DNA of 64,000 bases from Bythopirellula polymerisocia (GTDB taxonomy: Bacteria > Planctomycetota > Planctomycetia > Pirellulales > Lacipirellulaceae), in NCBI RefSeq assembly GCF_007860015.1, contig NZ_SJPS01000002.1:186898-250897 (forward strand), in the 5' to 3' direction. The stretch's first letter is position 1. Each line of letters begins with the position of its first letter. The position numbers were made by a program, and so were the translations under genes. The notes under the pieces were generated by a model. It ran no database searches. It had not been told where the DNA came from and saw nothing but the letters and a program-made list of their open reading frames with translations. This document shows positions 52,802-63,988 of this stretch, in pieces.

Positions 52802-53696
52802 CTTCATCGGTCCCCTGGCTTGCCTCCTTCTATCCAGCCAAATAGGGTCCATCTGAGTAAAGCATGTGCTGGGTTCATCGAATTGGGGTGGCTCCGATAC
52901 CTGGGCGTGAGTGGCGGCATTTTCTGCTCTGGCAGTCAGGGCCTAACCCTATACCGAAATTTCTCTAATCCCCTCCCCGGCCGCTACCGCGTCCGACCCT
53001 CCCGGGGGAGGGTATTGGGAGAGGCAGTTTGTCAAAAGTTTGCTCACGCTTTTGGCCGCGCGGTTTGTTAGAATCTCAAAGTAAGCTGTTAGCCGTTAGC
53101 TTTTAGCTTTTAGCCAGAGATCGCCGCAGTTTCGCCTTTTTTCTGGCCAAATGCTAATAGCTAATAAGCCTGAAGCAGCAAACACCGTGGATTCAAGTTA
53201 CTGGGTCGGCAACTGTTTTCACTTTGAGTTAGAATCACCCCTCGCAAAAGTTGCCGTGGCCCACGTTCGTGCTGCGCAGATCTTTGACAATCGAATCATT
53301 TCTCCCTAGCTCAGGTAGCCACCTCGCTCGCAGCGACTGGGCTAGGGATCCATCGGTAGAGTGCCTGGCCTTCGATTGCGCGAAGCGATTTATTTTTGTC
53401 ACGCGGAGAGGTAGTTTTGTATTACAAAACTCACATAAACCTAAAGAGTCGTTTGCTACACAAGTCCTGACCTGCAAATGAGTTGAAACGAACGTGAACA
53501 ATAGAAAATGAGGGAGTTTTGTTTTGTAAAAAAAGTTTTCTACGAAATGACCGTGACAAAACCCTTGCCGCGTTGCGCAGAAGCGAGCAAAGATAGTTGG
53601 CTTTACGCAGCTCGCCAGCGGACGCCTTGTCTGGAACATCCACCCCCTTGAAATCGGCCAATCTCAGTTTACTCAGTGTCCTCCTGTTCCAAAGTT
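52802..53696. other. Gene-poor intergenic stretch
   Basis: No convincing gene. It holds CCTCCC/GGGAGG-rich sequence near 52970-53020 (CCCTCCCGGGGGAGGG) and the TTAGC-type repeat at 53083-53169. Open frames on both strands lack ribosome sites and domains. Confidence 0.5.
53083..53169. repeat. GTTAGC/GCTAAT-type inverted repeat
   Basis: TGTTAGCCGTTAGCTTTTAG with a further CTTTTAGCCAGA at the left face GGCCAAATGCTAATAGCTA and ATAAG at the right. It is a degenerate inverted repeat of TTAGC words in the gene-poor stretch before katG. Confidence 0.5.
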
Positions 53697-53926
53697 TCAA
53701 TAGGTCGCCGCCACCTCAATGAATCCGGCGAACAACTTGTCGGACTGCTGATCGGGGAAGTTGCCATAGATGTCTTTGAAGCCGCTTCCCGGTACCAGTC
53801 CTGCTACACCGGCCAGCACGATTAGATTGTCGATCAGCAGCGGACGGTATTCCAGGCGCTGCTAATGTCGGTGCCGATGTGCTTGTTGATGCCCGAACCG
53901 TGTACTTCAGCAAGCCAACCTGTAGG
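53697..53926 (-). pseudogene. Frameshifted relic of an outer-membrane-type protein C terminus
   Basis: On the minus strand one frame reads PTGWLAEVHGSGINKHIGTD and ISSAW; the next frame continues YRPLLIDNLIVLAGVAGLVP and GSGFKDIYGNFPDQQSDKLF to AGFIEVAATY and a TGA at 53697. Joined by a one-step frameshift near 53862 these give a coherent C terminus of the kind seen in beta-barrel-like or multi-heme-associated proteins (alternating polar/hydrophobic strands, terminal aromatic). No start or upstream part remains. The protein family is a guess; the frameshifted coding character is the visible part. Confidence 0.5.
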
Positions 53927-54082
53927 TCACGCTCTTCCCTTTGGACTTGCTGTGGGAAGTTCCTGGGCAAAGGCTGAAATCTGAAAGTCGTGAGCCCTCT
54001 TTCCTGCTCTGGACCGTATTGAATTGCCGGAACTCGCGTTGCACATTTCGGCCTCCGGGTGAGTGGTGTGAGCCACGAGTGA

Positions 54083-56437
<2,355 letters not shown>

Positions 56438-56570
56438 AGGAAGCGAGCGAGATCTTCACCCACCAACACCTACTCACTTCATTTTTCCGCGCTCCGCAGT
56501 ATCTCGCGCTCCCCTGCGGATCGCGGCTGGTCGGTGGGGATTCTCCAGCATCCTCGGAAGTTAATCTATC

Positions 56571-58157
56571 GTGTTTACTGAAACCGCAGGTAGTCGCAAG
56601 GCGATTGGTGACGTCGATCTCCTCTACCATGAGGGCCTTTATCATCTGTTCCACCTGGTGTTGCCGAATCATGACTTCATCGCGCACGCTGTCAGCACCG
56701 ACGCGATTAACTGGCGTCGCGTGAACAATGCGCTGTTTATCGGCGATCCCGGTTCGTGGGACGATCTCATGTTGTGGACAATGGCGGTGTCGCCGGATCC
56801 GTATCAGCCTGGCCAGTGGCGGATGTTCTATACTGGCCTCTCGCGTAGGGAGCAGGGGAATGTTCAGAGGATCGGTTTAGCCGTTAGCGACGATCTTTTC
56901 CATTGGCGGAAGTCGCCGGTAAACTGGAGTGACGAGCGTGGCCCCCAGGACCCAGCCGCAGTGGTCCGCGCCCGTGAGATCGCCCGACAGCAGCCCACGA
57001 GTGATCGCAACGCGACACTTGATCCAGAGAGCCATTTTCCGCTGGAAGCACCTCCAGAGTTCTATGAGTCGTCCCTCGACGAGGGCCGCCGTTGGGTCAG
57101 CTTCCGAGACCCATTCTATTTCCGCGAAGGGGAACGCGGCTGGCTGATCATGGCCGCACGCACTAAGGAGGGCCCCATCGTGCGGCGTGGCTGCGTGGGA
57201 GTGATGGAAGAGACCGCGCCGGGTAAGTTCGCTGCCCGCCCCTCATTGCATCACCCGGGACTCTACGACGATATCGAGGTGCCCAACCTCCTTCGAATCG
57301 AAAATGAATACTACCTGATCGGCAGCATCCGGGAAGATTCGAAGATTCGTTACTGGCATACGAATCAAATTGGCGCGCCGTGGCGAAGCTACCACGACAA
57401 TGTATTGCTCGCTCAAGGAAACTATGCCGCTCGGGTGTGCCAAGATGATCATGGATGGCTGCTGTGGAACTTCTTCTCACTTGTTGACCTGGATCGCACG
57501 TCCCAGAACCTGATGCCACCTCCAAAACGATTGTACCGGACAAAGAAGGGCTTGCTGCGTGCAGCCACATTTGAAGGACTCGAACAATGGCTGGGTGAGC
57601 GGGTTGACACTCGCTGCGTGCGACCGCTGCGTTCAGACCTGGACGACCAAATTTGCTCGGTCGATGGTAATGCTTTCGACCTGGCTTGCGAGGCAGGGTT
57701 TCAAGCGTTTGTGTTCGATGGCTCGATCGCTTCGGCGAGGTTTAATGCAAAGATTGACCTTTGTGGACTAGGCAAGTGCGGAATCGTGTTCCGTGTCGAC
57801 CCAGATACCCAAGACGGCTACTACCTGTCGCTCGATCTCCTGAAGGGGATCGCTCAACTGCGGGCGTGGCATACCGGCGAGCCAGGCAGCGGAGAGCACA
57901 TGATGCAATTCCGCGCACTTCAGGGTGGCAATTGGCATGGCAGCGCGCCCGGAAAAGCAGAGCTGAGTCTGATGGCTTTTGGAAGCTACCTGGAATTATC
58001 TGTCGACGGTCGCGTGGTTCTCTCGCTTGCTGACTCAACATTCACGGAAGGACTCTTCGGCGTCTACCTTGAATCCGCCAGAATGCAACTTTACGACGTT
58101 GATCTCCGGAAAATGCGCGAGCCTGAGCAGTCTTCTGGTCATCTTGTAACAGGTTGA
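56571..58157 (+). CDS. Glycoside hydrolase, GH32/GH43-like beta-propeller with beta-sandwich
   Basis: A 528-residue protein. The first 330 residues fit a five-bladed propeller of the GH-J/GH43 type with candidate catalytic acids: Asp16 in [16 protein letters not shown] (nucleophile), RDP at 179-181 ([10 protein letters not shown]) and the acid/base Glu236 in DDIEVPNLL. The C-terminal 200 residues form a LamG/GH32C-like sandwich ([18 protein letters not shown] and [16 protein letters not shown]). Such enzymes cleave fructans, arabinans or related beta-linked sugars, or act on sucrose. No signal peptide was seen, so an intracellular oligosaccharide role is inferred. It uses a GTG start at 56571 with no strong ribosome site. 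Specificity unknown. Confidence 0.78.
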   Translation: MFTETAGSRKAIGDVDLLYHEGLYHLFHLVLPNHDFIAHAVSTDAINWRRVNNALFIGDPGSWDDLMLWTMAVSPDPYQPGQWRMFYTGLSRREQGNVQRIGLAVSDDLFHWRKSPVNWSDERGPQDPAAVVRAREIARQQPTSDRNATLDPESHFPLEAPPEFYESSLDEGRRWVSFRDPFYFREGERGWLIMAARTKEGPIVRRGCVGVMEETAPGKFAARPSLHHPGLYDDIEVPNLLRIENEYYLIGSIREDSKIRYWHTNQIGAPWRSYHDNVLLAQGNYAARVCQDDHGWLLWNFFSLVDLDRTSQNLMPPPKRLYRTKKGLLRAATFEGLEQWLGERVDTRCVRPLRSDLDDQICSVDGNAFDLACEAGFQAFVFDGSIASARFNAKIDLCGLGKCGIVFRVDPDTQDGYYLSLDLLKGIAQLRAWHTGEPGSGEHMMQFRALQGGNWHGSAPGKAELSLMAFGSYLELSVDGRVVLSLADSTFTEGLFGVYLESARMQLYDVDLRKMREPEQSSGHLVTG

Positions 58158-58296
58158 TCCGGGAAGAAAAAGGAGACGTAAGTTCGAGCAACACCTAGGT
58201 ATTTATCCTGATCTAAGTCACGGAGCTAAGCGACTTTTACTTGACAGATCACTTTCCGCGACTCGCTTATCGCGGTTGTTAGGAGGCAAGGTATCA

Positions 58297-58668
58297 GTGG
58301 GAGTGCGAATTCAAAGTGTGCAGCCGGTCCTGATGGTGCGAGATGTGGCAGCATCCATCGCATTCTACGGCCAAATCGGTTTTGTTCTGTGTTTCCGAGA
58401 CGACGCGACGAGGCCACGTTATGCGGGTGTTCGTCGCGATGATATCGAGCTCCACCTGCAATGGCACGATGCTGTGGAATGGGAATATCCCAATGATCGT
58501 CCGACTTACCGTTTCGTTGTTGAAGACGTGGACGCATTGTTGGACGAGCTTAGGAAATCCGAAGTCGTAGCAATGGATACTGAAGCGCGCGAGACGACCT
58601 GGGGAACTTATGAGTTCCAAATGCAAGACCCTGACCAAAATGGATTGCAATTCTATCGTGACCTCTAG
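58297..58668 (+). CDS. VOC-family (glyoxalase/bleomycin resistance-like) protein
   Basis: A 123-residue protein of the vicinal oxygen chelate fold, with beta-alpha-beta-beta-beta modules visible as VQPVLMVRDVAASIAFYGQI and RFVVEDVDALLDELRKSE, and the closing metal Glu-type segment DPDQNGLQFY. GTG at 58297 was chosen because AGGAGG lies ten bases upstream; a GTG at 58303 is possible. Members are glyoxalases, dioxygenases or antibiotic-binding proteins; the sequence alone does not decide. Monocistronic. Confidence 0.82.
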   Translation: MGVRIQSVQPVLMVRDVAASIAFYGQIGFVLCFRDDATRPRYAGVRRDDIELHLQWHDAVEWEYPNDRPTYRFVVEDVDALLDELRKSEVVAMDTEARETTWGTYEFQMQDPDQNGLQFYRDL

Positions 58669-59218
58669 CCCGTCGCAGTCGACCGCTGACGCCCACAACG
58701 GTCACTAGAATTGTCTTAGTGGGCCCTCTTGGCGGCGGCCGGCAACTGAGCCTATTGACTATAGCGGCTTAAGGAACGCGTGACCTTGATGATTTGGTTC
58801 AAACAATAAACATCCATGGATGCTCGATGGTCACGTGAGAGCAATGACTATGCCGCGTAGGTCACCCCCTACGATGTAGAGTTGGCAATACTATTGAAAT
58901 GCGTCGGCCCGATCCGCCCGTATGGGTTACGAATGCGAGTGGTTTTCGGAAGATACTTCCTGATTCTCGTCTCTTTTTGCTCCGAAAAACAGCCTTTATG
59001 TTGGATCGATCGGTGAAAATCTGGACCAAGCACGTCTCGGTTTTAGCGAAGCCTTTAAGGCCTATGGTGGATTCTTGCTGAGCTTGGCGTTTTGCCACTA
59101 TACATTTTTTGGTTTGGTGGTTGGTGACTGGTGGTGGCTGGAGAAAACTCGCTTCGCTCTGTCTCGTAAAACTCGGCGGGCGCGTCGCGGCTAACCAATA
59201 CTGATAGGCAGCACGGGA
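58669..59218. other. Intergenic region with a GTTAGCCGCGACGCG-type repeat
   Basis: About 550 bases without a supported gene. Open frames at 58862-59098 and 58899-59081 lack ribosome sites. The right part (59113-59198) holds repeat copy 3. Confidence 0.5.
59113..59198 (-). repeat. Dispersed repeat, GTTAGCCGCGACGCG family, copy 3 (inverted) with heptamers
   Basis: On the minus strand: GGTTAGCCGCGACGCGCCCG, CCGAGTTTTACGAGACAGAG and CGAAGCGAGTTTTCTC (59198-59143), then CAGCCACCACCAGTCACC and AACCACC (59142-59113). This is the same element plus ACCAxxC array order as at 52198-52330. It forms the third copy in the window. Confidence 0.72.
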
Positions 59219-59650
59219 TCACGACTCGATCTTCGGTGGATCGACGTGGCGGATGTCTTCGCCGGAATATTGATTGGGGACGGGGACACCGTTTTCTGTT
59301 ACCTGGTAACTGAGTGCTCGCGCTTTGGGGTCCCAGTGGATCTCGTGAATGATGGCGGTACGAGGGGTGTTGCGCATGCCACGAGAGAGGACTTCGACCC
59401 AGTCACCAATATCGAAGCCCTCGGGCTCGACGGCTTGCCAGAGAGTACGCTTGACGCGAAGTTGAAGATCGCCGTAGTGCAGCAGGACGTACTCTCCCTG
59501 TTCGCCGTCACGGCGGAAGACGCGCGGACTAGGAATAATGCCGCGGGCCAACTCGGCGTCTTCGGGATGGATCCAGTCGTCGCCATCTTCGGGCCACCAG
59601 GGATAATAGCCGTATTTGGGATCGGTTTTTATGGGGGGTACGTTCGACAT
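59219..59650 (-). CDS. Uncharacterised planctomycete-type small protein
   Basis: A 143-residue protein with a well-conserved look: KYGYYPWWPEDGDDWIHPED, GIIPSPRVFRRDGEQGEYVL and IGDWVEVLSRGMRNTPRTAI, ending in VPNQYSGEDIRHVDPPKI. No signal peptide or membrane helix. The aromatic- and Asp-rich start recalls the DUF6960-type family of planctomycetes, but this label is from memory and unverified. The ATG at 59650 (SNVPPIKTD) was preferred over 59665 because it lies nearer the conserved part. Cytoplasmic, function unknown. Confidence 0.65.
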   Translation of the reverse strand: MSNVPPIKTDPKYGYYPWWPEDGDDWIHPEDAELARGIIPSPRVFRRDGEQGEYVLLHYGDLQLRVKRTLWQAVEPEGFDIGDWVEVLSRGMRNTPRTAIIHEIHWDPKARALSYQVTENGVPVPNQYSGEDIRHVDPPKIES

Positions 59651-60026
59651 TGAGCTACCAATCAAGTCACGATTTAGGAGCGCGATAGGATGTCAGTTTT
59701 TGAACCACCAAGTGTACTGTGAGGTCAGAAGGTGAATTGTCCTGGTCACGAAAAACACAGAAATGTACGAAAAGAGATGTAATTGTTCGGCAATCTAGTT
59801 TTCATCCTCGTAACTTTTGGTGCTTATTTTCGCTACCAATCAAACCTCTTTATAGGTTAACCAATGAGTGCGAAGGTGACCAGATTGCGCGGGTTGTATC
59901 GGTCGGGCGTTTTGGCACTTTGGCGTGGGGTTGTAGAGTTGGCGACCTATACTTGAAGGAACGAAATTTGCCCTTGCTTAGGTGACACTTGTTTGTGTTC
60001 CCTATAATCCCCCCGACTAACATGCC
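59651..60026. other. Intergenic region
   Basis: About 375 bases between divergent genes. Nothing beyond short open frames is seen; promoters of both neighbours should lie here. Confidence 0.45.
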
Positions 60027-61523
60027 ATGAATCTTCACGACCTACTAGATCACCACGGAATGGCTACGAACCCGTTTGCGGACGAAGATGCGCAGACGGA
60101 TCCTGTATTTCAGGGAAGTTGCCGGACCAGCACATATCATCCGAATTGGGACAAGGTGTATGGCGATCCCGCGAACCCGGGCACGTCGATTGTGTTTGGT
60201 GAAAAGGGGGCGGGCAAGACTGCAATGCGATTGCAGGTGACCTCCCAGATTGAAGAATTCAACCAAACACATGAAAACACTCGCGCGTTTGTGATCGAGT
60301 ACGACGATTTCAATCCTTTTCTGGATCGCTTTGCTGACCGGCTGAGTAGTCGCACCCGTCGCAAGCCTACGAAGGTCCTCGAAGAATGGAAAATGTGGGA
60401 TCACATGGATGCGATCCTCTCGCTGGGGGTTACCGACGTGGTCGACCGATTGCTGGGGGCTTCGCAACCGTCGGGTCCAGCCGGGAATGCATTGCCCGAA
60501 AATGCCTTGAGTCGACTGGATCGCTTTCAGCGCCGCGACCTTTTGCTGCTGGCTGCCTGTTACGATAACTCCTTTACGGAATCGTTCGATTCGCGCTGGT
60601 TCCGCTTACGCAATAAGGTCCATTATTGGCCGTGGCAGAGTTGGGGGATTCGGGGCCTTGGAATCGTGACCACCTTGGCCGTACTGGGGACGATCTTCCA
60701 TGTGAAGCACTACGAATGGCTCAAGACCGTTTGGCCCTGGTTGATTATGGCAATCGGTTGGTCACCGTGGCTTGCCCAAGTATGGAAATGGTGGATGCAG
60801 GCGTTTAGCGTAGGCCGACACATGCGAAGTGTCACCCGAGATGCTAACCCTCTGCGAAAAGTGCTGATGCAGTTCTCAGGGAAAGACATCAACGGCCAGC
60901 CGCTGCCTAACAAGTGGCGAACCGATGATCGCTATGAACTGCTCTATAAATTTCAGGGTCTGCTGCGGGCACTTGGCTTTACGGGGATCATTGTACTGGT
61001 AGACCGCGTCGATGAGCCGCACCTGATCAACGGTTCGCAGGAAAACATGAAGGGGCTTGTATGGTCAATGCTGGACAACAAGTTTCTCAAACAGCCGGGC
61101 TTGGGACTCAAGCTCCTGTTGCCGATTGAGTTAGCCAAGTCCATGCAGCAGGAGGGCCATGATTTTTTCCAGCGTGCCCGGCTGGACAAGCAGAATATGA
61201 TTCCGTCGCTGGAGTGGACTGGCGCGTCGCTTTATGACCTGGCAAATTCCCGCGTTGCTGCGTGCGCGAAACCGGGGGCCTCGCCTCAGTTGCAAGAGCT
61301 ATTTGACGAGGGGGTGACGAGCACTCGATTGATTGAGGCTTTTTCTGCGCTGCGAGTACCGCGGCATCTGTTCAAGTTTCTCCACCGCTTGTTGGTTGCC
61401 CACTGCCAGAGTTATGTCAGTAGCGAACCTTCGTGGAAGATCAGCGCGGCTACGTTTGAGTCACAGCTAGCACTCTACCGGCGGGACCAGCAGGCGGTGG
61501 ATGAGGGGTTAAGTGCAGGTTGA
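60027..61523 (+). CDS. Membrane-associated P-loop ATPase (Sll1717/KAP-like)
   Basis: A 498-residue P-loop protein. Walker A is GEKGAGKTAMR at 58-68 and Walker B is GIIVLVDRVDEP at about 320-331. Between them lie two close membrane helices (GLGIVTTLAVLGTIFHVK near 210-228 and WLKTVWPWLIMAIGWSPWLA near 231-250), so the ATPase domain is split by a membrane hairpin as in KAP-type NTPases; the NPFADEDAQTDPVF start resembles Sll1717-family ATPases. KAP-like proteins occur in signalling and phage-defence settings; no partner gene adjoins here. The helical C-terminal part includes LFDEGVTSTRLIEAFSALRV. Cytoplasmic face at the inner membrane; role unknown. Confidence 0.75.
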   Translation: MNLHDLLDHHGMATNPFADEDAQTDPVFQGSCRTSTYHPNWDKVYGDPANPGTSIVFGEKGAGKTAMRLQVTSQIEEFNQTHENTRAFVIEYDDFNPFLDRFADRLSSRTRRKPTKVLEEWKMWDHMDAILSLGVTDVVDRLLGASQPSGPAGNALPENALSRLDRFQRRDLLLLAACYDNSFTESFDSRWFRLRNKVHYWPWQSWGIRGLGIVTTLAVLGTIFHVKHYEWLKTVWPWLIMAIGWSPWLAQVWKWWMQAFSVGRHMRSVTRDANPLRKVLMQFSGKDINGQPLPNKWRTDDRYELLYKFQGLLRALGFTGIIVLVDRVDEPHLINGSQENMKGLVWSMLDNKFLKQPGLGLKLLLPIELAKSMQQEGHDFFQRARLDKQNMIPSLEWTGASLYDLANSRVAACAKPGASPQLQELFDEGVTSTRLIEAFSALRVPRHLFKFLHRLLVAHCQSYVSSEPSWKISAATFESQLALYRRDQQAVDEGLSAG

Positions 61524-61694
61524 TTGCTTGAAGTGGCGCAGGCTTCCAGCCTGGGTGAACTGAAGAGACAGCCGGGATGGCTGCCCCACTTGGGTTAGCT
61601 CTTGACCACTTTTGGGGATTCTGGAAGACTCCCGCCCCATGCCGGTTGGCTAATAGCCGGACAAATCTTATTAGTTCCCCAATCGAGGTCTCCG

Positions 61695-62255
61695 ATGCGT
61701 TGCTCCCTGATTCACGTTCTGGCACTCCCATTGTTGGCGGTATCGATCGGGTGTGGAACGCAAGGTACTTCAAGCGATTCGGCCGGAGGGGATGTCCCCA
61801 ACGATCCGGTAGCGAAGGTTGTCTATGAATTCCTGAACGCCGTCCGTGCCGGAGAGACAGAAGCGGCGAGTGTGCGGCTTACCCCATTGGCTTTGCAGCG
61901 AACTAGCGAATTGGAACTGAATTTTTCGCCTCCCGGAAGCGCAACGGCGTCCTTTGAGGTCGGGGCAGTAGAGATGATCGATTCCGACAAATCAGTGGTA
62001 GAGTCCACCTGGAAAGACCTGGACGCCGATGGTCAACCCCACGAAGAGAAGATCACTTGGGCGTTGAAGCTGAACCAGGGGCAGTGGAGGATCTCAGGAA
62101 TGGCTGCCGAATTGGGCGAGGATCAGCCCCCGATCGTGATGGATTTTGAAAATCCGGGCCAGTTCGCGGCGCCAACTTCTCAGGGCCCGAATACTTCCGC
62201 CCCACGACAGGCTTCCCAGCCTCAACAGGATCCGTTTCTTTCTGGGCCTCGATAG
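61695..62255 (+). CDS. Lipoprotein of unknown function
   Basis: A 186-residue lipoprotein: signal sequence MRCSLIHVLALPLLAVSIGC with the lipobox Cys at 20, then a Gly/Ser linker and a single alpha/beta domain. It resembles an NTF2-like or DUF4878-type fold (AKVVYEFLNAVRAGETEAAS and WALKLNQGQWRISGMAAEL), with a Pro/Gln-rich tail. The start at 61695 has a GAGG upstream and puts the lipobox in the normal place; an earlier in-frame start at 61602 does not. After the stop lies a hairpin TTCTGTCA/TGACAGAA (62260-62281) of uncertain function. Confidence 0.75.
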   Translation: MRCSLIHVLALPLLAVSIGCGTQGTSSDSAGGDVPNDPVAKVVYEFLNAVRAGETEAASVRLTPLALQRTSELELNFSPPGSATASFEVGAVEMIDSDKSVVESTWKDLDADGQPHEEKITWALKLNQGQWRISGMAAELGEDQPPIVMDFENPGQFAAPTSQGPNTSAPRQASQPQQDPFLSGPR

Positions 62256-62821
62256 TATCTTCTGTCAACTCTCTGACAGAAATCGATCATCCTTCTAGAC
62301 TTTGCCCGACACGGCACTGGTGTCGACCTAGTCGTCTTATCTTGCTTAAGTTAACGCATTGGATGTCGCTTTCAATCTCTCGGTCACAGGACAATTTTGG
62401 CTTGCCTGAAGGCGATCATAGTGAAGACCATTTCCTTGGGAATTCGGCTCCTTCTGGACTTATTGGGAATACTGCTAATCAGTTGATTTCTATCACAATT
62501 GGTAATGTCAGGTAATTTGGTTCTTTTAGGCTAGTGGGCCACTTGACACAAAAAGTAGCCATGTTATTTTATCGGCCTATGTTTTCTAATGCTCAAAGTT
62601 GGTAAGCTAAACAGCGTGGCCGTGCGTAGGATGCCTCTAGGCGAGATACCTCCGGCAGCTGAAACAATACATTTTTGGTTTCCCCACAGCTACCGCCGTC
62701 GTAGCACCTTGGGGTAAAAGATTTTGACGGTGAGAGAAGAAAAGAATTTGTAGCGTCGTTGAAGGAATTGTGTTCCTAAGCACAACGACGCTGGTTTTTC
62801 CCAATGAGGAGGGATTACGTT
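62256..62821. other. Long leader or intergenic region upstream of the Cys-rich gene
   Basis: About 560 bases. It contains the hairpin at 62260-62281, AT-rich sequence, and near the right end the attenuator-like hairpin listed separately. No open frame with a ribosome site was seen. The promoter of the Cys-rich gene should be here. Confidence 0.5.
62752..62799 (+). promoter_or_regulatory. Attenuator-like hairpin in the leader of the Cys-rich gene
   Basis: AGCGTCGTTG (62752-62761) pairs with CAACGACGCT (62783-62792) around AGGAATTGTGTTCCT, which can form its own small stem. GGTTTTTC follows at once, and the ribosome site of the next gene lies 13 bases on. This has the form of a transcription attenuator or an RNA switch; the ligand, if any, is unknown. 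Confidence 0.5.
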
Positions 62822-63292
62822 ATGAGACGTGTTTTGATCGTGTTGACCGCCCTAGTTGTGGTCATGGCCGGCTTTGCCGCCACGGATGTTGAAGCTGGTT
62901 TGTTCAATCGCAAGAAGTGCAAGCCTTGCTGCCAGCCAGTTTGCTGCCAAGCTCCTGTTTGCTGCGAAGCACCTGCTTGCCCATGTGAAGCCGCTCCCGC
63001 TCCTTGCGGTTGCGAAGCTGCACCTGCTTGTGGTTGCTCAGCTGCCGCTCCTTGCGGTTGCGAAGTTCAGCAGTGCAGCTGCCAATGCATGACCCGTCGC
63101 GAAGCCCGTAAGGCTAAGCGTGCTGGTTGCTGCACCCAGTGCAGCACCTGCTCGACTTGCTCGAGCTGTGGCGAAGCTCCTTGTGGTTGCGGCGCCCCCG
63201 CAATCGAGGGTTGCAGCAGCTGTGGCGAAGCCGCTGGCGAGATGGCTCCTGAAGCAGCTCCCCAGGCTCCCCAGAGCGATTCCACCACCTGA
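62822..63292 (+). CDS. Secreted cysteine-rich protein
   Basis: A 156-residue protein. The signal peptide (RRVLIVLTALVVVMAGFAAT) is followed by a region with 28 cysteines, mostly in CC, CxC and CxxC groups separated by Ala/Pro (for example CKPCCQPVCCQAPVCC and CGCEAAPACGC), a basic insert MTRREARKAKRAG and an acidic tail. There is no known fold; such proteins may bind metals (zinc, copper) or be cross-linked in cell envelopes. The ATG at 62822 has GAGGAGGGA upstream; an ATG at 62804 overlaps that ribosome site and was rejected. A strong terminator follows. The leader hairpin just before it may regulate expression. Confidence 0.85.
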   Translation: MRRVLIVLTALVVVMAGFAATDVEAGLFNRKKCKPCCQPVCCQAPVCCEAPACPCEAAPAPCGCEAAPACGCSAAAPCGCEVQQCSCQCMTRREARKAKRAGCCTQCSTCSTCSSCGEAPCGCGAPAIEGCSSCGEAAGEMAPEAAPQAPQSDSTT

Positions 63293-63336
63293 GCATTCTG
63301 CTTAAGCAGAGTACCAAGGTTGTAAAAATCAAAAAG

Positions 63337-63366
63337 CCGGCCCTTAATGTGAGGGCCGGTTTTTTT
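63337..63366 (+). terminator. Intrinsic terminator of the Cys-rich gene
   Basis: CCGGCCCT, loop TAATGTG, AGGGCCGG, then seven T, 44 bases after the stop codon at 63292. Typical GC stem and T-run. Confidence 0.9.
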
Positions 63367-63385
63367 GTTGGGGTGCAGTGGTTGG

Positions 63386-63988
63386 CTACTTCAACAAGAT
63401 GATTGCCAGAATCACAGCCATCAGGCAAATCAAACCTGTTAGGGCGATCGCGATCGCCCTTGCACGCTGACGGCGTGCACGCTGAAGACGGCGGTGGGTC
63501 GTTACGATCTCAGACTCTTGAGGTACTATTTCATCTGCCAATATCGGGGACTGTTGTGGCTGCGCAGTGCCTGCGGTGATTCCAGGGCCGGTCGGAGCTC
63601 CTAACTCCGGGAAGACATCACTTGCACGTTGCCAATCAAGCCAGTCAGACCTCCAGACCCAGCTGTCTTGATCGATACGTTTTTCTCCGATCCAGGCTTT
63701 TACTAGAGAAGTGTTGGCCGGCCCGAGTTGTTCCCCTCCCGCGGTGCGGATATGCCAGACATCACTCGCTATCGTGACACCTGAATCTGTGGGTATTCCC
63801 ATGCCACTATTTGAAGATGGTGGAAAACCTTGGCGAGGAGGGGCTTCGATGATTCCCTCTACTTGGCCTCCACTTTTTGAGGGAACCAGAAAGCGAGCAT
63901 CACAATCGGGACAGATGCCCCGTTTGCCGGCGAGATGTTCTTTCACATTAAGCTTGTGGCCGTTCGGGCACAGGAAGCGAATTCCCAT
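63386..63988 (-). CDS. Zinc-ribbon GYF_2-domain membrane protein
   Basis: A 200-residue protein. The N-terminal zinc ribbon (CPNGHKLNVKEHLAGKRG, ICPDCDARF) is followed by a disordered stretch and a GYF_2-type domain: DVWHIRTAGGEQLGPANTSL, VKAWIGEKRIDQDSWVWRSD and WLDWQRASDVFPEL. A basic segment (RRLQRARRQRARA) leads to one C-terminal membrane helix (IAIALTGLICLMAVILAIIL). This layout is frequent in planctomycetes; the function is unknown, with GYF domains thought to bind Pro-rich peptides. The gene lies 12 bases from the right edge, starting at 63988. Confidence 0.85.
   Translation of the reverse strand: MGIRFLCPNGHKLNVKEHLAGKRGICPDCDARFLVPSKSGGQVEGIIEAPPRQGFPPSSNSGMGIPTDSGVTIASDVWHIRTAGGEQLGPANTSLVKAWIGEKRIDQDSWVWRSDWLDWQRASDVFPELGAPTGPGITAGTAQPQQSPILADEIVPQESEIVTTHRRLQRARRQRARAIAIALTGLICLMAVILAIILLK

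Noticed and set aside
58862-59098. Open frames in the 58669-59218 gap
   Set aside because: Opposing overlapping frames without ribosome sites or domains.
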